A DNA stretch of 64,000 nt from JAWKRB01 sp041389885. GTDB taxonomy: Bacteria; Myxococcota_A; Polyangia; Polyangiales; Ga0077539. Each line of letters opens with the position of its first letter. Position 1 is the stretch's first letter. Below the pieces are notes generated by a model that saw only the letters and a list, made by a program, of their open reading frames with translations, searched no databases and was not told the origin of the DNA. This document shows positions 9,005 through 17,775 of this stretch, in pieces. The translations under genes and the position numbers were made by a program. Where the stretch lies: NCBI GenBank assembly GCA_041389885.1, contig JAWKRB010000005.1, positions 62,001-126,000 of the forward strand. The letters run 5' to 3'.

Positions 9005-9649
9005 TCAGTCCGGGGCGACGTCGGAGCCCGCGTCGAAGGTCGCGGGCGCGTCCGAGTCGACGACGTCGGGCTGCGCGGGTGCGTCCGAGTCGACGACGTC
9101 GGGCTGCGCGGGTGCGTCGGGCTGCGCGGGGACGTCGGGCTGCGCGGGGACGTCGGGCTGCGCGGGGACGTCGGGCTGCGCGGGGACGTCGGGCTGCGCG
9201 GGCGCGTCCGAGTCGACGACGTCGGGCTGCGCGGGCACGTCGTCGCGCTGGAGCGAGGCGTCGGGGCGGTCGTCGGCGGAGACGTCGAGGGGGGCGTCGG
9301 CGGAGACGTCGGCGGAGACGACGGCGGAGGTGTCGGCGGAGGCGTCGGTGACGCGCACGGCGTCGCCGTCGGGGCTGCACGCACGCTCGCACTGGCTCAC
9401 CGATCGCAGTCGTGGCGGCGTGGACGCAGCAGCTCGACGTTGTTCCGCGATCATCCGACGACCAGAAGCCGCAGCCCGCGCGCAGTCGTCGAGGCGGCAG
9501 CCGAGGCCGTCGAGGCGCGCGCACACGGTCTGCGCCGAGGGCGTCGGGTCGCTCGCGACGGCGACGCAGCGCGCGGGGGGGTCGAGCGGCGGCGCGTCGC
9601 AGGCCGAGAGCGCGAAGAAAATCGGAAACACAATCGCCGCGGTGCGCAT
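9005..9649 (-). CDS. Lipoprotein with Asp/Pro tandem-repeat tail
   Basis: 214-residue predicted lipoprotein with signal peptide and lipobox LSAC (Cys17) immediately followed by Asp. The first half contains a few cysteines (CARLDGLGCRLDDCARAA). The second half is low-complexity, dominated by 6-residue AQPDVP/DSDAPAQPDV repeats, and is probably an extended surface stalk. No enzymatic motif. The ATG overlaps the TGA of the frameshifted outer-membrane gene upstream (TGATG), so the two were probably translated as a pair. Function unknown. Confidence 0.75.
   Translation of the reverse strand: MRTAAIVFPIFFALSACDAPPLDPPARCVAVASDPTPSAQTVCARLDGLGCRLDDCARAAASGRRMIAEQRRAAASTPPRLRSVSQCERACSPDGDAVRVTDASADTSAVVSADVSADAPLDVSADDRPDASLQRDDVPAQPDVVDSDAPAQPDVPAQPDVPAQPDVPAQPDVPAQPDAPAQPDVVDSDAPAQPDVVDSDAPATFDAGSDVAPD
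9048..9240. repeat. 18-bp coding tandem repeat (VNTR-like)
   Basis: The unit GACGTCGGGCTGCGCGGG recurs about five times head to tail around 9110-9200 and again within a larger unit containing GTCCGAGTCGACGAC. All copies keep the reading frame of the minus-strand lipoprotein, encoding its Asp/Pro stalk. Copy number is likely to vary between strains. Confidence 0.85.
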
Positions 9650-11235
9650 CAGAACCCCGCCGAGGAGCCGAGGGAGAGGAAGAAGTCGTTCGTGCTCTCG
9701 AGGCCGCCGTTGGGCGTGCGGAGAAAGCGGCGGTTCCAGGTCGCGTTCACCATGAGGTTGTCGAGGATCGACGCCTGCGGCGAGCGGCGGCGCTCCGCGC
9801 TCGCGAGGAACACCGAGCCCACCACCCGGATCAGCGCGCCGTCGAGGGAGAAGAGGTTGTCGAGGCCGTCGAAGCGGCGGGAGGGATCTGCGCGCCCACG
9901 GCCACCTGGTCCACAAGTGAGCGCCCACCGTGGCGCCGAGTGTGCGGAGCTCGCCGCCGCTGTCCTCGGAGCCACAGGTGATGGGCGCGGCGGGAGGTCA
10001 TCCGGCGCCGTGGGCACCGGGATCACCACCTGCGCGTACGCGCTCGAACGCGTGCGAGCGACCCGAGGGCTGGCGCAGCAGGAACTCCAGCTTGGTCACC
10101 GTGAGCGCGTCGCCTTGTAGCTGCGCGCCTGGTCGCGATGCTGCGAACTGCTCGCGCTGCACGGTGTAGTTCCCGCCGGTGAGCCCGAGGAAGTGGTTGC
10201 CCATGAAGGGCCTGCTGCCGATAGCAGGCCGTCGAAGGTCTGCGCGCTGGAGCGCGCGGCCCTCGAAGCGGGAGTACATGCCCGCGTGTGCGGTACCAGA
10301 AGCGCGCGCTCATCGTGGAGCGCGTCGCTGTCCTCGACCTCGGCGAAGCGGTTGTAGTCGGCGAAGGTGAAGAAGCCCATGCGCCGCATCGCCGCGCAGC
10401 GCAAGCCGTCGCGCTGCTCGGTGCAGTCGTCGAAGAGCCTCCAGTAGTGCGCAAGTGTGGGCGCTCATCGCCGTGGAAAGAGAGGTGCTCGCGCGAGGTT
10501 GCCCTCGGCGTCGCAGCGGTACCGAAGGCGCTCTGCACCTGGAGCGGGGCCTGCACGTCGCTCACCACCGTGGCGCCGACCTCGAGGTCGTCGGGGGTCT
10601 CGTCCCAGTTCTGCCCGAGGAGATCTGCAGCGGGCGCAGCGCCGCGGTGACGCCGATGACCTGCGGGTTCGAGATGTCGTTCGTGAGGGCGTGGACGTAC
10701 CCCCAGTCGCGGATGATCCCGTCGAGCATCGCGCCGATCTGCGGGCGGTTGGGTCGAGGGAGTTGTTGAAGCCCGTGAGCAGGGTCTCGTGGGCGAAGTC
10801 TTGCGAGCGGAGCGGCGCGAGGCGGCCGGAGAAGTACACCCGCTCGTGGAGCCCGCGGTCGCTCGGGTGCGCCTCGCAGCTCGGGTCGTACTGGTCGTCG
10901 GGGCGCTCGTAGTCGCCCACGTCGATGCGCACGCAGCGGATCACCCGCAGCGCGTCCCGCGCGTCGGCGTAGTCGGCCTCGCGGAACTCGAAGTCCGAGA
11001 GGCGAAACCGCAGGGGGACGTTGAAGTCCATGCGCACCGGCCCGAGGCGCACCAGGCCGGTCGCGTTGAGCTGCAGAAAGTTCTCGTTGGCGATGCGCGC
11101 GTAGCCCAGGTCGGCGCCGACGCGAAAGGCCGTGTACCGCTCGTTCTGCGCGCGGGCCTCGGCGGGCGCGAGGGCGAGGGCGAGGGCGGCCAGACCCACA
11201 GCCGCCCGACCTGGATGGGGGAGAGTGTTCGTCAT
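9649..11235 (-). pseudogene. Outer-membrane beta-barrel-like protein gene broken by about ten frameshifts
   Basis: Starts with a good signal peptide (MTNTLPHPGRAAVG... ending APAEARAQ) and ends with a C-terminal Phe (FFLSLGSSAGF), as in outer-membrane beta-barrels. The first ~155 codons (11235 to about 10765) and the last ~80 (about 9890 to 9649) are clean. In between, sensible protein continues only by hopping frames near 10760, 10615, 10520, 10480, 10455, 10305, 10285, 10030, 9995 and 9900. Conserved-looking stretches such as GFFTFADYNRFAEVEDSD and FMGNHFLGLTGGNYTVQ persist across the shifts with normal codon bias, so decay is very recent or the assembly is wrong here. Coupled to the lipoprotein at 9005. 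No family recognised. Confidence 0.7.
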
Positions 11236-11409
11236 CGTGAGCTCGTTCGCGCGACGGCGCGCGCCACCTCGGCGCGCCGTGCAGGGAGAGCCTACGCCCG
11301 AGCTGGCGGGTCATTTCAAGACCCATGATCTTGCTCGAAGAGGGGGCTCCCCGAGCCGCGCGTCCCTTCGCGGGGGAGAGGGGACCTGGTACTCCCTGTG
11401 GAGAGGGAC

Positions 11410-11771
11410 TCAGCTGCGCGGGCCGCCCCTCTTCTTCGCGGCGGGCTTCTCCTTCGCGGCCTTGTCGATCAGCCGGCGGATCGCGCCCTGCACCCGATAG
11501 AAGCCCGTGGGCGAAGTTTAACATCTTCGCTGGTTTTAATGGAGGGGGCAGCCTCTCCGCCTGCGACAAATCCATTGTATCCATTGAGGAATTGATGCGC
11601 TCGCCCTGGATAGAAGCCCCCGCGTCGCGCGGGCGTCACGCCGTCGACCACGAAGCGCGCGCCCTCCTCCCGGAGCTCTCTGGGGGACTGGCAGTTCCAC
11701 GTCGGCTCGTAGCCCGCGCTCACCACGCGCGCGCGCAGCCGCACGGCCTCGCGCACGCACTCGATCGTCAC
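11410..11771 (-). pseudogene. Small gene of unknown function, frameshifted
   Basis: An open frame reading ...TIECVREAVRLRARVVS...GYNGFVAGGEAAPSIK runs from about 11771 (GTG; the frame stays open farther upstream) to about 11515. It must then shift by one base to continue as TGFYRVQGAIRRLIDKAAKEK...GGPRS and stop at 11410. The C-terminus is Lys-rich. The central stretch (about 11515-11600) uses AT-rich codons such as AAT, GGA, ATT, AAA and GTT, unlike any neighbour. The gene diverges from the membrane protein at 11860 and may overlap its leader. I do not recognise the family. The stretch 11236-11409 downstream shows no gene. Confidence 0.45.
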
Positions 11772-11859
11772 GCCCGCGCTCGCGTCGGGGCGTCGCCAGA
11801 AGGCGAAAACAGTGCGATCGTCTGCGGGAGCCGATGGCCTGCGCGCGAGGGGTTCGGGG

Positions 11860-13563
11860 GTGTCACTCGACGATCTACTTCAGTTCTTGAGGCTCAAGGC
11901 CGCGCCCCCGTCCGAGTCGGCGCTGGATCGCCTCGACGCGCAGCTCGGCGAGCTGCTCGACGCGATGCAGGCCCTCGAGGACCCTGAGGTCGATCCCGCC
12001 GGCGCGAGGAGCCGCCTCGAGTGGCGCGCCGCGACCTTCTCGTACCGCGCGACCGACACCGTGGCGCGAGAGGCCCCGGCGGCGCTGCGCGACGAGGCCG
12101 GGAGCCTGCGTTCGCAGCTCGAGTCGAGCCTCCTCGCGCTCTCGCAGGCCGTCGCCGAGGGCGGAGCGGTCGGGGCGGTCAGGGCGCAGCGCGCCCCGCT
12201 CGTCGCGCTGCGCGATCGCGTCGCGCGGATCAAGGACGCGCACGAGGCCGCGGCGTCGCACAAGGCCCGGCGCGGACGGGTGCTGCTCCTGGTGCCCGCG
12301 GCGCTCTCGGCGGTCGTGGGCGCGTGGTTCGGGGTCGACCGCGGGCTCAGGGTGGAGCGCGTCGAGGCGCTGACGCCGGCCGGCGCCTTCGAGCACGTCG
12401 GCGGCGTGATGCGCGCGCGCCCGGCGTACCGCGCGTATTTCATGCGCGAGTTCTCGCGGTACTATTTCGGCCATCCGAGCCGCTTCTCGGCGCTGTATTT
12501 CAACCAGCCCGACGCGCCCCACAACCGGGTGCTGGAGCACAAGGTCGCGCTGCGCAGCGCCACCCGGCGGAGCGTGCGCTACGTCTCCGCGGTGGAGGCC
12601 GAGGTCGAGGTCGAGGGCGACGCGCGCTTCCCCTGGCACGAGCTCACGGTCACGCCGAGGGTCTCGGTGCCCGCCGAGGGCCGCGAGCGCCTGCGGGGCG
12701 TGGTCCTGGTGAGCGACGGCGTGGGCCCCGCGCTCGACCTCGCGTGGACCGTGACCTCGAGCGGGATGACCCTCGCGCAGGGCGCGCGGCCCGTGTTGCA
12801 CCGCGAGAGCCAACGGGTGATCGATCCCGAAAATCCGCGCGTCGCGCCCCGCGAGGTGCGCGAGGGGAGGATCGATCCTCCCCTCTGGTGGCGTCTCCCG
12901 CGGCCCCCGGCGTCTCCCGACCCCGAGCGATACCGGGCGTGGACAGGCTGCGAGGATGCCCCCGACGGCTGGTACGAGCGCGTGCGCGACCCCGCGCGCC
13001 TGCGCGCGCTCACGCGGGTCGCGTACGACGCCCCGTGGCGCCTCGCGGTGCGCTTCGTGAGCCTTCGGGGCGAGGCCGGGCAGGCCCACGCCGAGGGCGC
13101 GCTGGGCCGCGAGCTGCTCTTCTTTCAGCGCGACCCGTCGCTGCTCGAGCACCCCCCGTGCGCAGACGCCGGGGACCGCGCCTCCGACGCCATGAACTCC
13201 GGGCCCGAGCTCCTCGAGGCCCTCGCGATGCGCTTCACCGACGAGCGCCGCGCGCCCCAGCCGCAGGGCGTGGACCTCCTCCAGGCGCGCCTGGGCGTCG
13301 ACCTGCTCGACGCCACGCGCGGCTCGCGGCTCGCGGCCTCGGCCTCGCTCGACGGCTTTCTCAACCCCCAGGGCGTGCTCTCGGTCTCGCTCCGCTACAA
13401 CATGCCGGGGCCGCGTCGCTACGCGGTCTCGCTGCGGGTCAACGGCGAGGTGGTCGGCCGCTATCGCTTCGAGGACCTCGCGCCCGAGCACCTGCGCTTC
13501 GACGACGAGGGGCGGGAGGAGGCCGTCGCGCGGCTGCGGCGGGTCTTCGGCGCCTCGCGCTGA
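11860..13563 (+). CDS. Single-pass membrane protein of unknown function
   Basis: 567 residues. The first ~138 are charged and helical, with an L/E/R-rich coiled-coil character (e.g. RLDAQLGELLDAMQALED). A single membrane helix follows at about 140-160 (GRVLLLVPAALSAVVGAWFG), then ~400 residues probably outside the cytoplasm containing YRAYFMREFSRYYFG and a C-terminal beta-rich part (SVSLRYNMPGPRRYAVSLRV). The GTG start at 11860 was preferred to the GTG at 11812 because a GAGGGG sequence lies about 9 bases ahead of it. The gene stands alone between minus-strand genes. No known domain recognised. Confidence 0.75.
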   Translation: MSLDDLLQFLRLKAAPPSESALDRLDAQLGELLDAMQALEDPEVDPAGARSRLEWRAATFSYRATDTVAREAPAALRDEAGSLRSQLESSLLALSQAVAEGGAVGAVRAQRAPLVALRDRVARIKDAHEAAASHKARRGRVLLLVPAALSAVVGAWFGVDRGLRVERVEALTPAGAFEHVGGVMRARPAYRAYFMREFSRYYFGHPSRFSALYFNQPDAPHNRVLEHKVALRSATRRSVRYVSAVEAEVEVEGDARFPWHELTVTPRVSVPAEGRERLRGVVLVSDGVGPALDLAWTVTSSGMTLAQGARPVLHRESQRVIDPENPRVAPREVREGRIDPPLWWRLPRPPASPDPERYRAWTGCEDAPDGWYERVRDPARLRALTRVAYDAPWRLAVRFVSLRGEAGQAHAEGALGRELLFFQRDPSLLEHPPCADAGDRASDAMNSGPELLEALAMRFTDERRAPQPQGVDLLQARLGVDLLDATRGSRLAASASLDGFLNPQGVLSVSLRYNMPGPRRYAVSLRVNGEVVGRYRFEDLAPEHLRFDDEGREEAVARLRRVFGASR

Positions 13564-13602
13564 TCGACGCGCGGGGCGCCCATGCGTCGACCGCGCGCCG
13601 CG

Positions 13603-16476
13603 TCACGCGCCGCTCACGCAGAGGCCGCGCGCGCAACGCAGGCCCTCGTCGCACAGGGGGCTGCGATCGTAGCGGCACAGCCCTCCGAGCGCCCCTTCGC
13701 GCAGGCACTGCATGCGAAACGGGCTGGTCGGCGTGCAGCGGTAGCCCTCCGCGCAGGGAGCGCGAGGCACCGCGCAGGTGGCGTCGGCCGCGAGCCTCTC
13801 GCCGCACACGCCGTTGTGACACGCCAGGCCCGGGTCGCAGGGCGGGTCGCTCACCCGACAGGTTGCCCCCGCGGTGCCCCAGCGACGGCAGCCGCCGTCG
13901 AGGCAATCGAGCTCGCGGGTGCAACGCCTCGCGTCGGTCGTCGCGCGGTTGCACGCCTCTCCCTCTCCCGCGGCGATGGCGCAGACGCCGCCGACGCACT
14001 GCAACGGCGCGGCGCAGCCTCCGTCGGTGGGGCGGCAGGGCGCACCCATCTCGCCGGTGGGAAAGCAGAGGTTGAAGCCTGATCGATCGTCGTAGCGCCG
14101 AAGGAGTCCCGGCGCGCAGATATCGTAGTCGACCCGGCTCCATACCGGCGCGCCGGCGCTGCAGTACGCGTCGTTCACCGTGTGCGCGTGGAGCCCTTCC
14201 CACCGGGTGTACTGAATGTGGGAGACGCAGCGAGTGCCCTGGGGGCAGCGGGGCTCGACGGGGCGACAGCTTGTTGTGCCCTGAACGCAGCGGTTCGCGG
14301 CGTCGCACACCAGCCCCTCCTCGCAGATCGTGGGCTCCTCGGTCTCGCGGCAGGCGCCGCCTTCACCCTGCACCGCGACGCAGCTCCAGTCCCAGGAGAT
14401 GTTCCCGTCGAACCAGTGACCGCGTTGGGTGTAACGGCACGAGAGCCCCGCGCGGCACCGGGCTTCGGGGCCGCAGGGCGCGCCCGGGTCGCCGATCGCG
14501 ACGCAGCGCCCCCGCAAGCACTCGAGGCCCGCGCGGCAGGTCGGGTACTCCGCGTCGTTCCAGGGCACGTTCGTGTCGCTGCAGGACCCGCCGGGCCCCG
14601 CGGTGCTGGGTCGGCAGAAGCCCCAGACGCAGCGCAGCCCCTCGTCGCAGACGCGCCGCCCCGCGACGACCTGGCAGTCCGCGCCGAGGCTCCCGCTCGG
14701 GACGCACCGTCGAGAGGGACCGCACGAGAATCCCTCGGCGCAGGCGGTGGTGTCGTTGCAGAAGGCCCCGGCCGCGATCGGGCTCGCGCAGAATCCGTCG
14801 ACGCAGCGCAGCGCGCCGTCACACTCGCCCCGCGCGAGCGCCTCCATGCCGCTGCGGCACCGTCCGAAGGGGGCGCCCTCGTCGACGCAGCTGACGCGCC
14901 CTCCCAGGTACTCGGCACGGCTGCACGCCCGACCCGCGCCGCATCGCGCGCCGGAGTGCAGCGAGTTCTCGCAGACCGTCTCACCGAGGCAGCTTCGGCC
15001 GACGCACCGCAGCCCCTCGTCACAGCTCGGATTCGTCTCACGACACGCGCCGTGGAGGGTGCCATTGCCCGCGCAGCGATTCTCGTGGCAGGCCTCCCAC
15101 GCAGCGCAGTCGGACTCCGCGGCGCACACCCCCGGGGCTCGCCGCGTGTCGCGGCAGCGCGTGCCGTCACACTCCAGCCCCTGCGCGCAGAGGTCGACGC
15201 CGCGCTGGCAGGGCGCGCCGAGCCCCAGGGCGCCGTCGACGCAGCGGCCGAAGAGGCAGGCCCAGCCCTCGGGGCAGCCGTTGGGGTCGGTCGGGTCGCA
15301 GACCCCGTGCGGCTCCGCGCGCCGCGGTGTGCAGACGCCCCCGAGGCACGCCAGCCCCGCCTCACAAGGGCGTGAAGACCCGCAGTGCTCCCCGGCGCGA
15401 GCGCGAGGGCGGCAGCGCCCTCCGAGGCAGATCAGCCCGTCGGCGCAGGCGCCCCACTCATCCGAGCCGTCGCACGAATCGCCCTCGGTGGAGGCGCGGC
15501 GGCAGCGCTGCGCGCCGTCGGGGTCGGTTCGGCATCGAAGCCCGTCCGCGCAGTCCTCGTGAAACTCGCAGGGCTCGCGCTCGACGCGCGGGTAGACGCA
15601 GATCCCTCCCGAGCAGCGCCCGCCCGCGTCGCACCGCGGCTCCTGGCTCCTGCAATACCTCACACGCGACCGGGCGCAGACGCCCTCGACACAGACCAGC
15701 CCCGCGCCGCAGCTCTGCCTGCGGTCTTGTCTCAGTCCCACGCACGACGCGCCTTCGGGCAGCACCTCGGGGCGCACGATCCTCAGGCCGCCGCGAACCG
15801 GCATCGACCACTCCCGATTGTCAGCCTGGCCGAAAAGGAGCGAGCTCGTCACCACGAGGAACACCGGGCGGCCCGCGCGGAGCGCCGGGGTCCAACCGTT
15901 CTCACGCTCGGCGCATCCCACGAAGGCCGCGCCGTGGGCGCACTCTTCAAAGACCTCGACGGTGAGCCCGTCGGCCTCGACGAGCTCGAGCAGCACGGGG
16001 CCGTCGGCGACCGGGGTGTAGCGAAACGCCGCCGCGCGTCCGCGGTGCACCGCGCAGGAGGTCGGAGGGAGCGAGACCGCGCGGAGCGGCGCGTCGCGCG
16101 TGTCGAACCACGCGGTGAGCTCACCCGGCCCGCTCGGCTCGGCGTCGGCGAGGTCGAAGGCGGGTAGCCCGATGCAGGTGAGGGGTTCGGGCGCGCCGCG
16201 GTCTGCGGGGGTGGGGCGATCGGTCGAGCCCGGGCGGTCCGACGGATCGGGCGTGGCCGCGTCGCTCGTCCGCGGCGTGGCCGCGTCCATCCCCTCGGGC
16301 TCTGCGAGCGCCCCGTCGTCGAGCGCGCCCGCGTCCTCCGGTTGTGGGCCGGCGGGCTCGACGCATCCCGCGAGGAGCCCGAGAACGAGCAGGATCCCGC
16401 AGGACCCTCGAACGCGAAGACGTCGCAGCTCCAAGAAGCCTCCCAGTGCTGATGTTGTCACCTCCGGCGAAAACAT
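13603..16476 (-). CDS. Large Cys-rich repeat lipoprotein
   Basis: 957-residue predicted lipoprotein with lipobox LLAGC (Cys38), followed by an Asp/Ala/Pro linker rich in DAA and DRP. A beta-rich region lies at about residues 95-225, of the PPC-like type seen in surface proteins (FRYTPVADGPVLLELVEADG). The remaining ~730 residues are successive short modules of the form C-x-x-GL-x-C-x-x-G-x-C (CAEGFSCGPSRRCVP, CEAGLACLGGVCTP), each likely disulfide-bonded. Such proteins are common on the surface of myxobacteria and related genera, where their role is usually unknown. Next to nothing shares its strand, so it is probably monocistronic. Confidence 0.85.
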   Translation of the reverse strand: MFSPEVTTSALGGFLELRRLRVRGSCGILLVLGLLAGCVEPAGPQPEDAGALDDGALAEPEGMDAATPRTSDAATPDPSDRPGSTDRPTPADRGAPEPLTCIGLPAFDLADAEPSGPGELTAWFDTRDAPLRAVSLPPTSCAVHRGRAAAFRYTPVADGPVLLELVEADGLTVEVFEECAHGAAFVGCAERENGWTPALRAGRPVFLVVTSSLLFGQADNREWSMPVRGGLRIVRPEVLPEGASCVGLRQDRRQSCGAGLVCVEGVCARSRVRYCRSQEPRCDAGGRCSGGICVYPRVEREPCEFHEDCADGLRCRTDPDGAQRCRRASTEGDSCDGSDEWGACADGLICLGGRCRPRARAGEHCGSSRPCEAGLACLGGVCTPRRAEPHGVCDPTDPNGCPEGWACLFGRCVDGALGLGAPCQRGVDLCAQGLECDGTRCRDTRRAPGVCAAESDCAAWEACHENRCAGNGTLHGACRETNPSCDEGLRCVGRSCLGETVCENSLHSGARCGAGRACSRAEYLGGRVSCVDEGAPFGRCRSGMEALARGECDGALRCVDGFCASPIAAGAFCNDTTACAEGFSCGPSRRCVPSGSLGADCQVVAGRRVCDEGLRCVWGFCRPSTAGPGGSCSDTNVPWNDAEYPTCRAGLECLRGRCVAIGDPGAPCGPEARCRAGLSCRYTQRGHWFDGNISWDWSCVAVQGEGGACRETEEPTICEEGLVCDAANRCVQGTTSCRPVEPRCPQGTRCVSHIQYTRWEGLHAHTVNDAYCSAGAPVWSRVDYDICAPGLLRRYDDRSGFNLCFPTGEMGAPCRPTDGGCAAPLQCVGGVCAIAAGEGEACNRATTDARRCTRELDCLDGGCRRWGTAGATCRVSDPPCDPGLACHNGVCGERLAADATCAVPRAPCAEGYRCTPTSPFRMQCLREGALGGLCRYDRSPLCDEGLRCARGLCVSGA

Positions 16477-16802
16477 TCAGCGAGAGGCACCCAGCGCACC
16501 GGCGCGCGTCCCGCGCCGAGCGTGAAGATACGCCGCATCGCGAGGGATCGGCGCCGTCCGCGACCTCGGGCGAAGGGTCCTCCCGCCGCCCTCGCCACGG
16601 CCCCCGAAGGCGCTCGTCGGCCGCGCCCGAGGCGGCGTAGCATCCCCCTTCGGCGGCTCGGGTCATGGTGGCCCAACGTCACGAAAGCAGCCTCGGGAGA
16701 AGCGTCCAGGCGCTTCAGGTGGGGAACGGTGTCATCGCGCATCCAGGGTCAGCCTTCTCTCTCGCGCGGCCGTCGCGTCGCGCGCATGACCGGCGAGGTC
16801 GC
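16477..16802. other. Intergenic region between divergent genes
   Basis: About 326 bases separate the start of the Cys-rich lipoprotein (minus) and the start of the esterase (plus), so both promoters should lie here. I see no convincing sigma-70 hexamers, no RNA gene and no terminator. The open frames crossing it have the character of GC-rich noise. Confidence 0.5.
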
Positions 16803-17771
16803 GTGAGCGCGCGCTTCGAGCTCCTGCGCCGCCGCGCCGGGGCGGCCCTCGCCGAGGGCTTCTTTCAGGGCATGTCGCGCGCCGCGAGGCTGCACCCGCT
16901 CGCGCGCCCCGCGCGCCACGGGGTCGAGGTGATCGACGACGTCGCGTACGACCCCGCGCACCCCACGCGCCGGCTCGACGTGTGGAGGCCCCTCGCGCGC
17001 CCCGCCGACGCGCTGCTGCCCGTGGTGCTCTACGTCCACGGCGGCGGGTTTCGCATCCTCTCGAAGGAGACCCACTGGGTCATGGCGCTGGCCTTCGCGC
17101 GCCGCGGCTACGTGGTGTTCAACATCGACTACCGGCTCGCGCCGACGCACCCCTTCCCCGCCGCGCTCGAAGACGCCGCCGAGGCCTACGCGTGGGTGTG
17201 CGCGCACGCCGGGCGCTACGGCGGCGACCCGCAGCGCCTGGTGCTCGCGGGCGAGTCGGCGGGCGCCAACCTCGTCACGGCGCTGACCGTGGGGGCGTGC
17301 TTCGAGCGCGACGAGGTCTACGCGCGCAGGGTCTTCGACGCGGGGGTGCTCCCTCGGGCGGTGCTCCCCGCGTGCGGCCTGCACCAGGTGTCCGACCCGG
17401 GGCGCTTTCGCCGACGCAAGCCCGCGCTCTCGCGCTTCGTCGCCGACCGCATCGAGGAGGTCACGCACGGCTACCTCGGCGACCAGGCGCACGGACCCGA
17501 CGCGGGCCTCGCCGACCCGCTCTGCGTGGTCGAGGGGGCGGCGCCCCACGCGCGGCCGCTGCCTCCGTTCTTTCTCGCGTGCGGCACGGCCGACCCCATC
17601 CTCGACGACACGCGGCGGCTCCAGGCCGCCCTCGCGGCGCGCGGCGCCGTGGCCGAGGCGCGTTACTACCCTGGGGAGCCGCACGCCTTTCACGCCCTGG
17701 TGTTTCGCGAGCGCGCGCGGCGCTGCTGGGCCGACACCTTCGATTTCCTCGACCGCCACGTGCCGCGGTAG
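16803..17771 (+). CDS. Alpha/beta-hydrolase, HSL-type esterase/lipase
   Basis: 322-residue serine hydrolase of the hormone-sensitive-lipase family (bacterial family IV carboxylesterases). The oxyanion motif HGGGF lies near residue 80, the nucleophile elbow GESAGAN near 150, the acid Asp in CGTADPILDD near 264 and the catalytic His in EPHAFHAL near 294. DYRLAPTHPFPAALED is the typical family block. It probably cleaves short- to medium-chain esters in the cytoplasm. The GTG at 16803 has a GAGG sequence just upstream; a longer reading to 16665 lacks family similarity. Converges with the 5'-nucleotidase gene with a 4-base gap. Confidence 0.9.
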   Translation: MSARFELLRRRAGAALAEGFFQGMSRAARLHPLARPARHGVEVIDDVAYDPAHPTRRLDVWRPLARPADALLPVVLYVHGGGFRILSKETHWVMALAFARRGYVVFNIDYRLAPTHPFPAALEDAAEAYAWVCAHAGRYGGDPQRLVLAGESAGANLVTALTVGACFERDEVYARRVFDAGVLPRAVLPACGLHQVSDPGRFRRRKPALSRFVADRIEEVTHGYLGDQAHGPDAGLADPLCVVEGAAPHARPLPPFFLACGTADPILDDTRRLQAALAARGAVAEARYYPGEPHAFHALVFRERARRCWADTFDFLDRHVPR

Positions 17772-17775
17772 GCGC

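Noticed and set aside
7038..9524. 828-residue minus-strand open frame spanning the GMC oxidoreductase and the lipoprotein
   Set aside because: Low-complexity Arg/His composition and no motif; the plus-strand GMC signatures are unambiguous.
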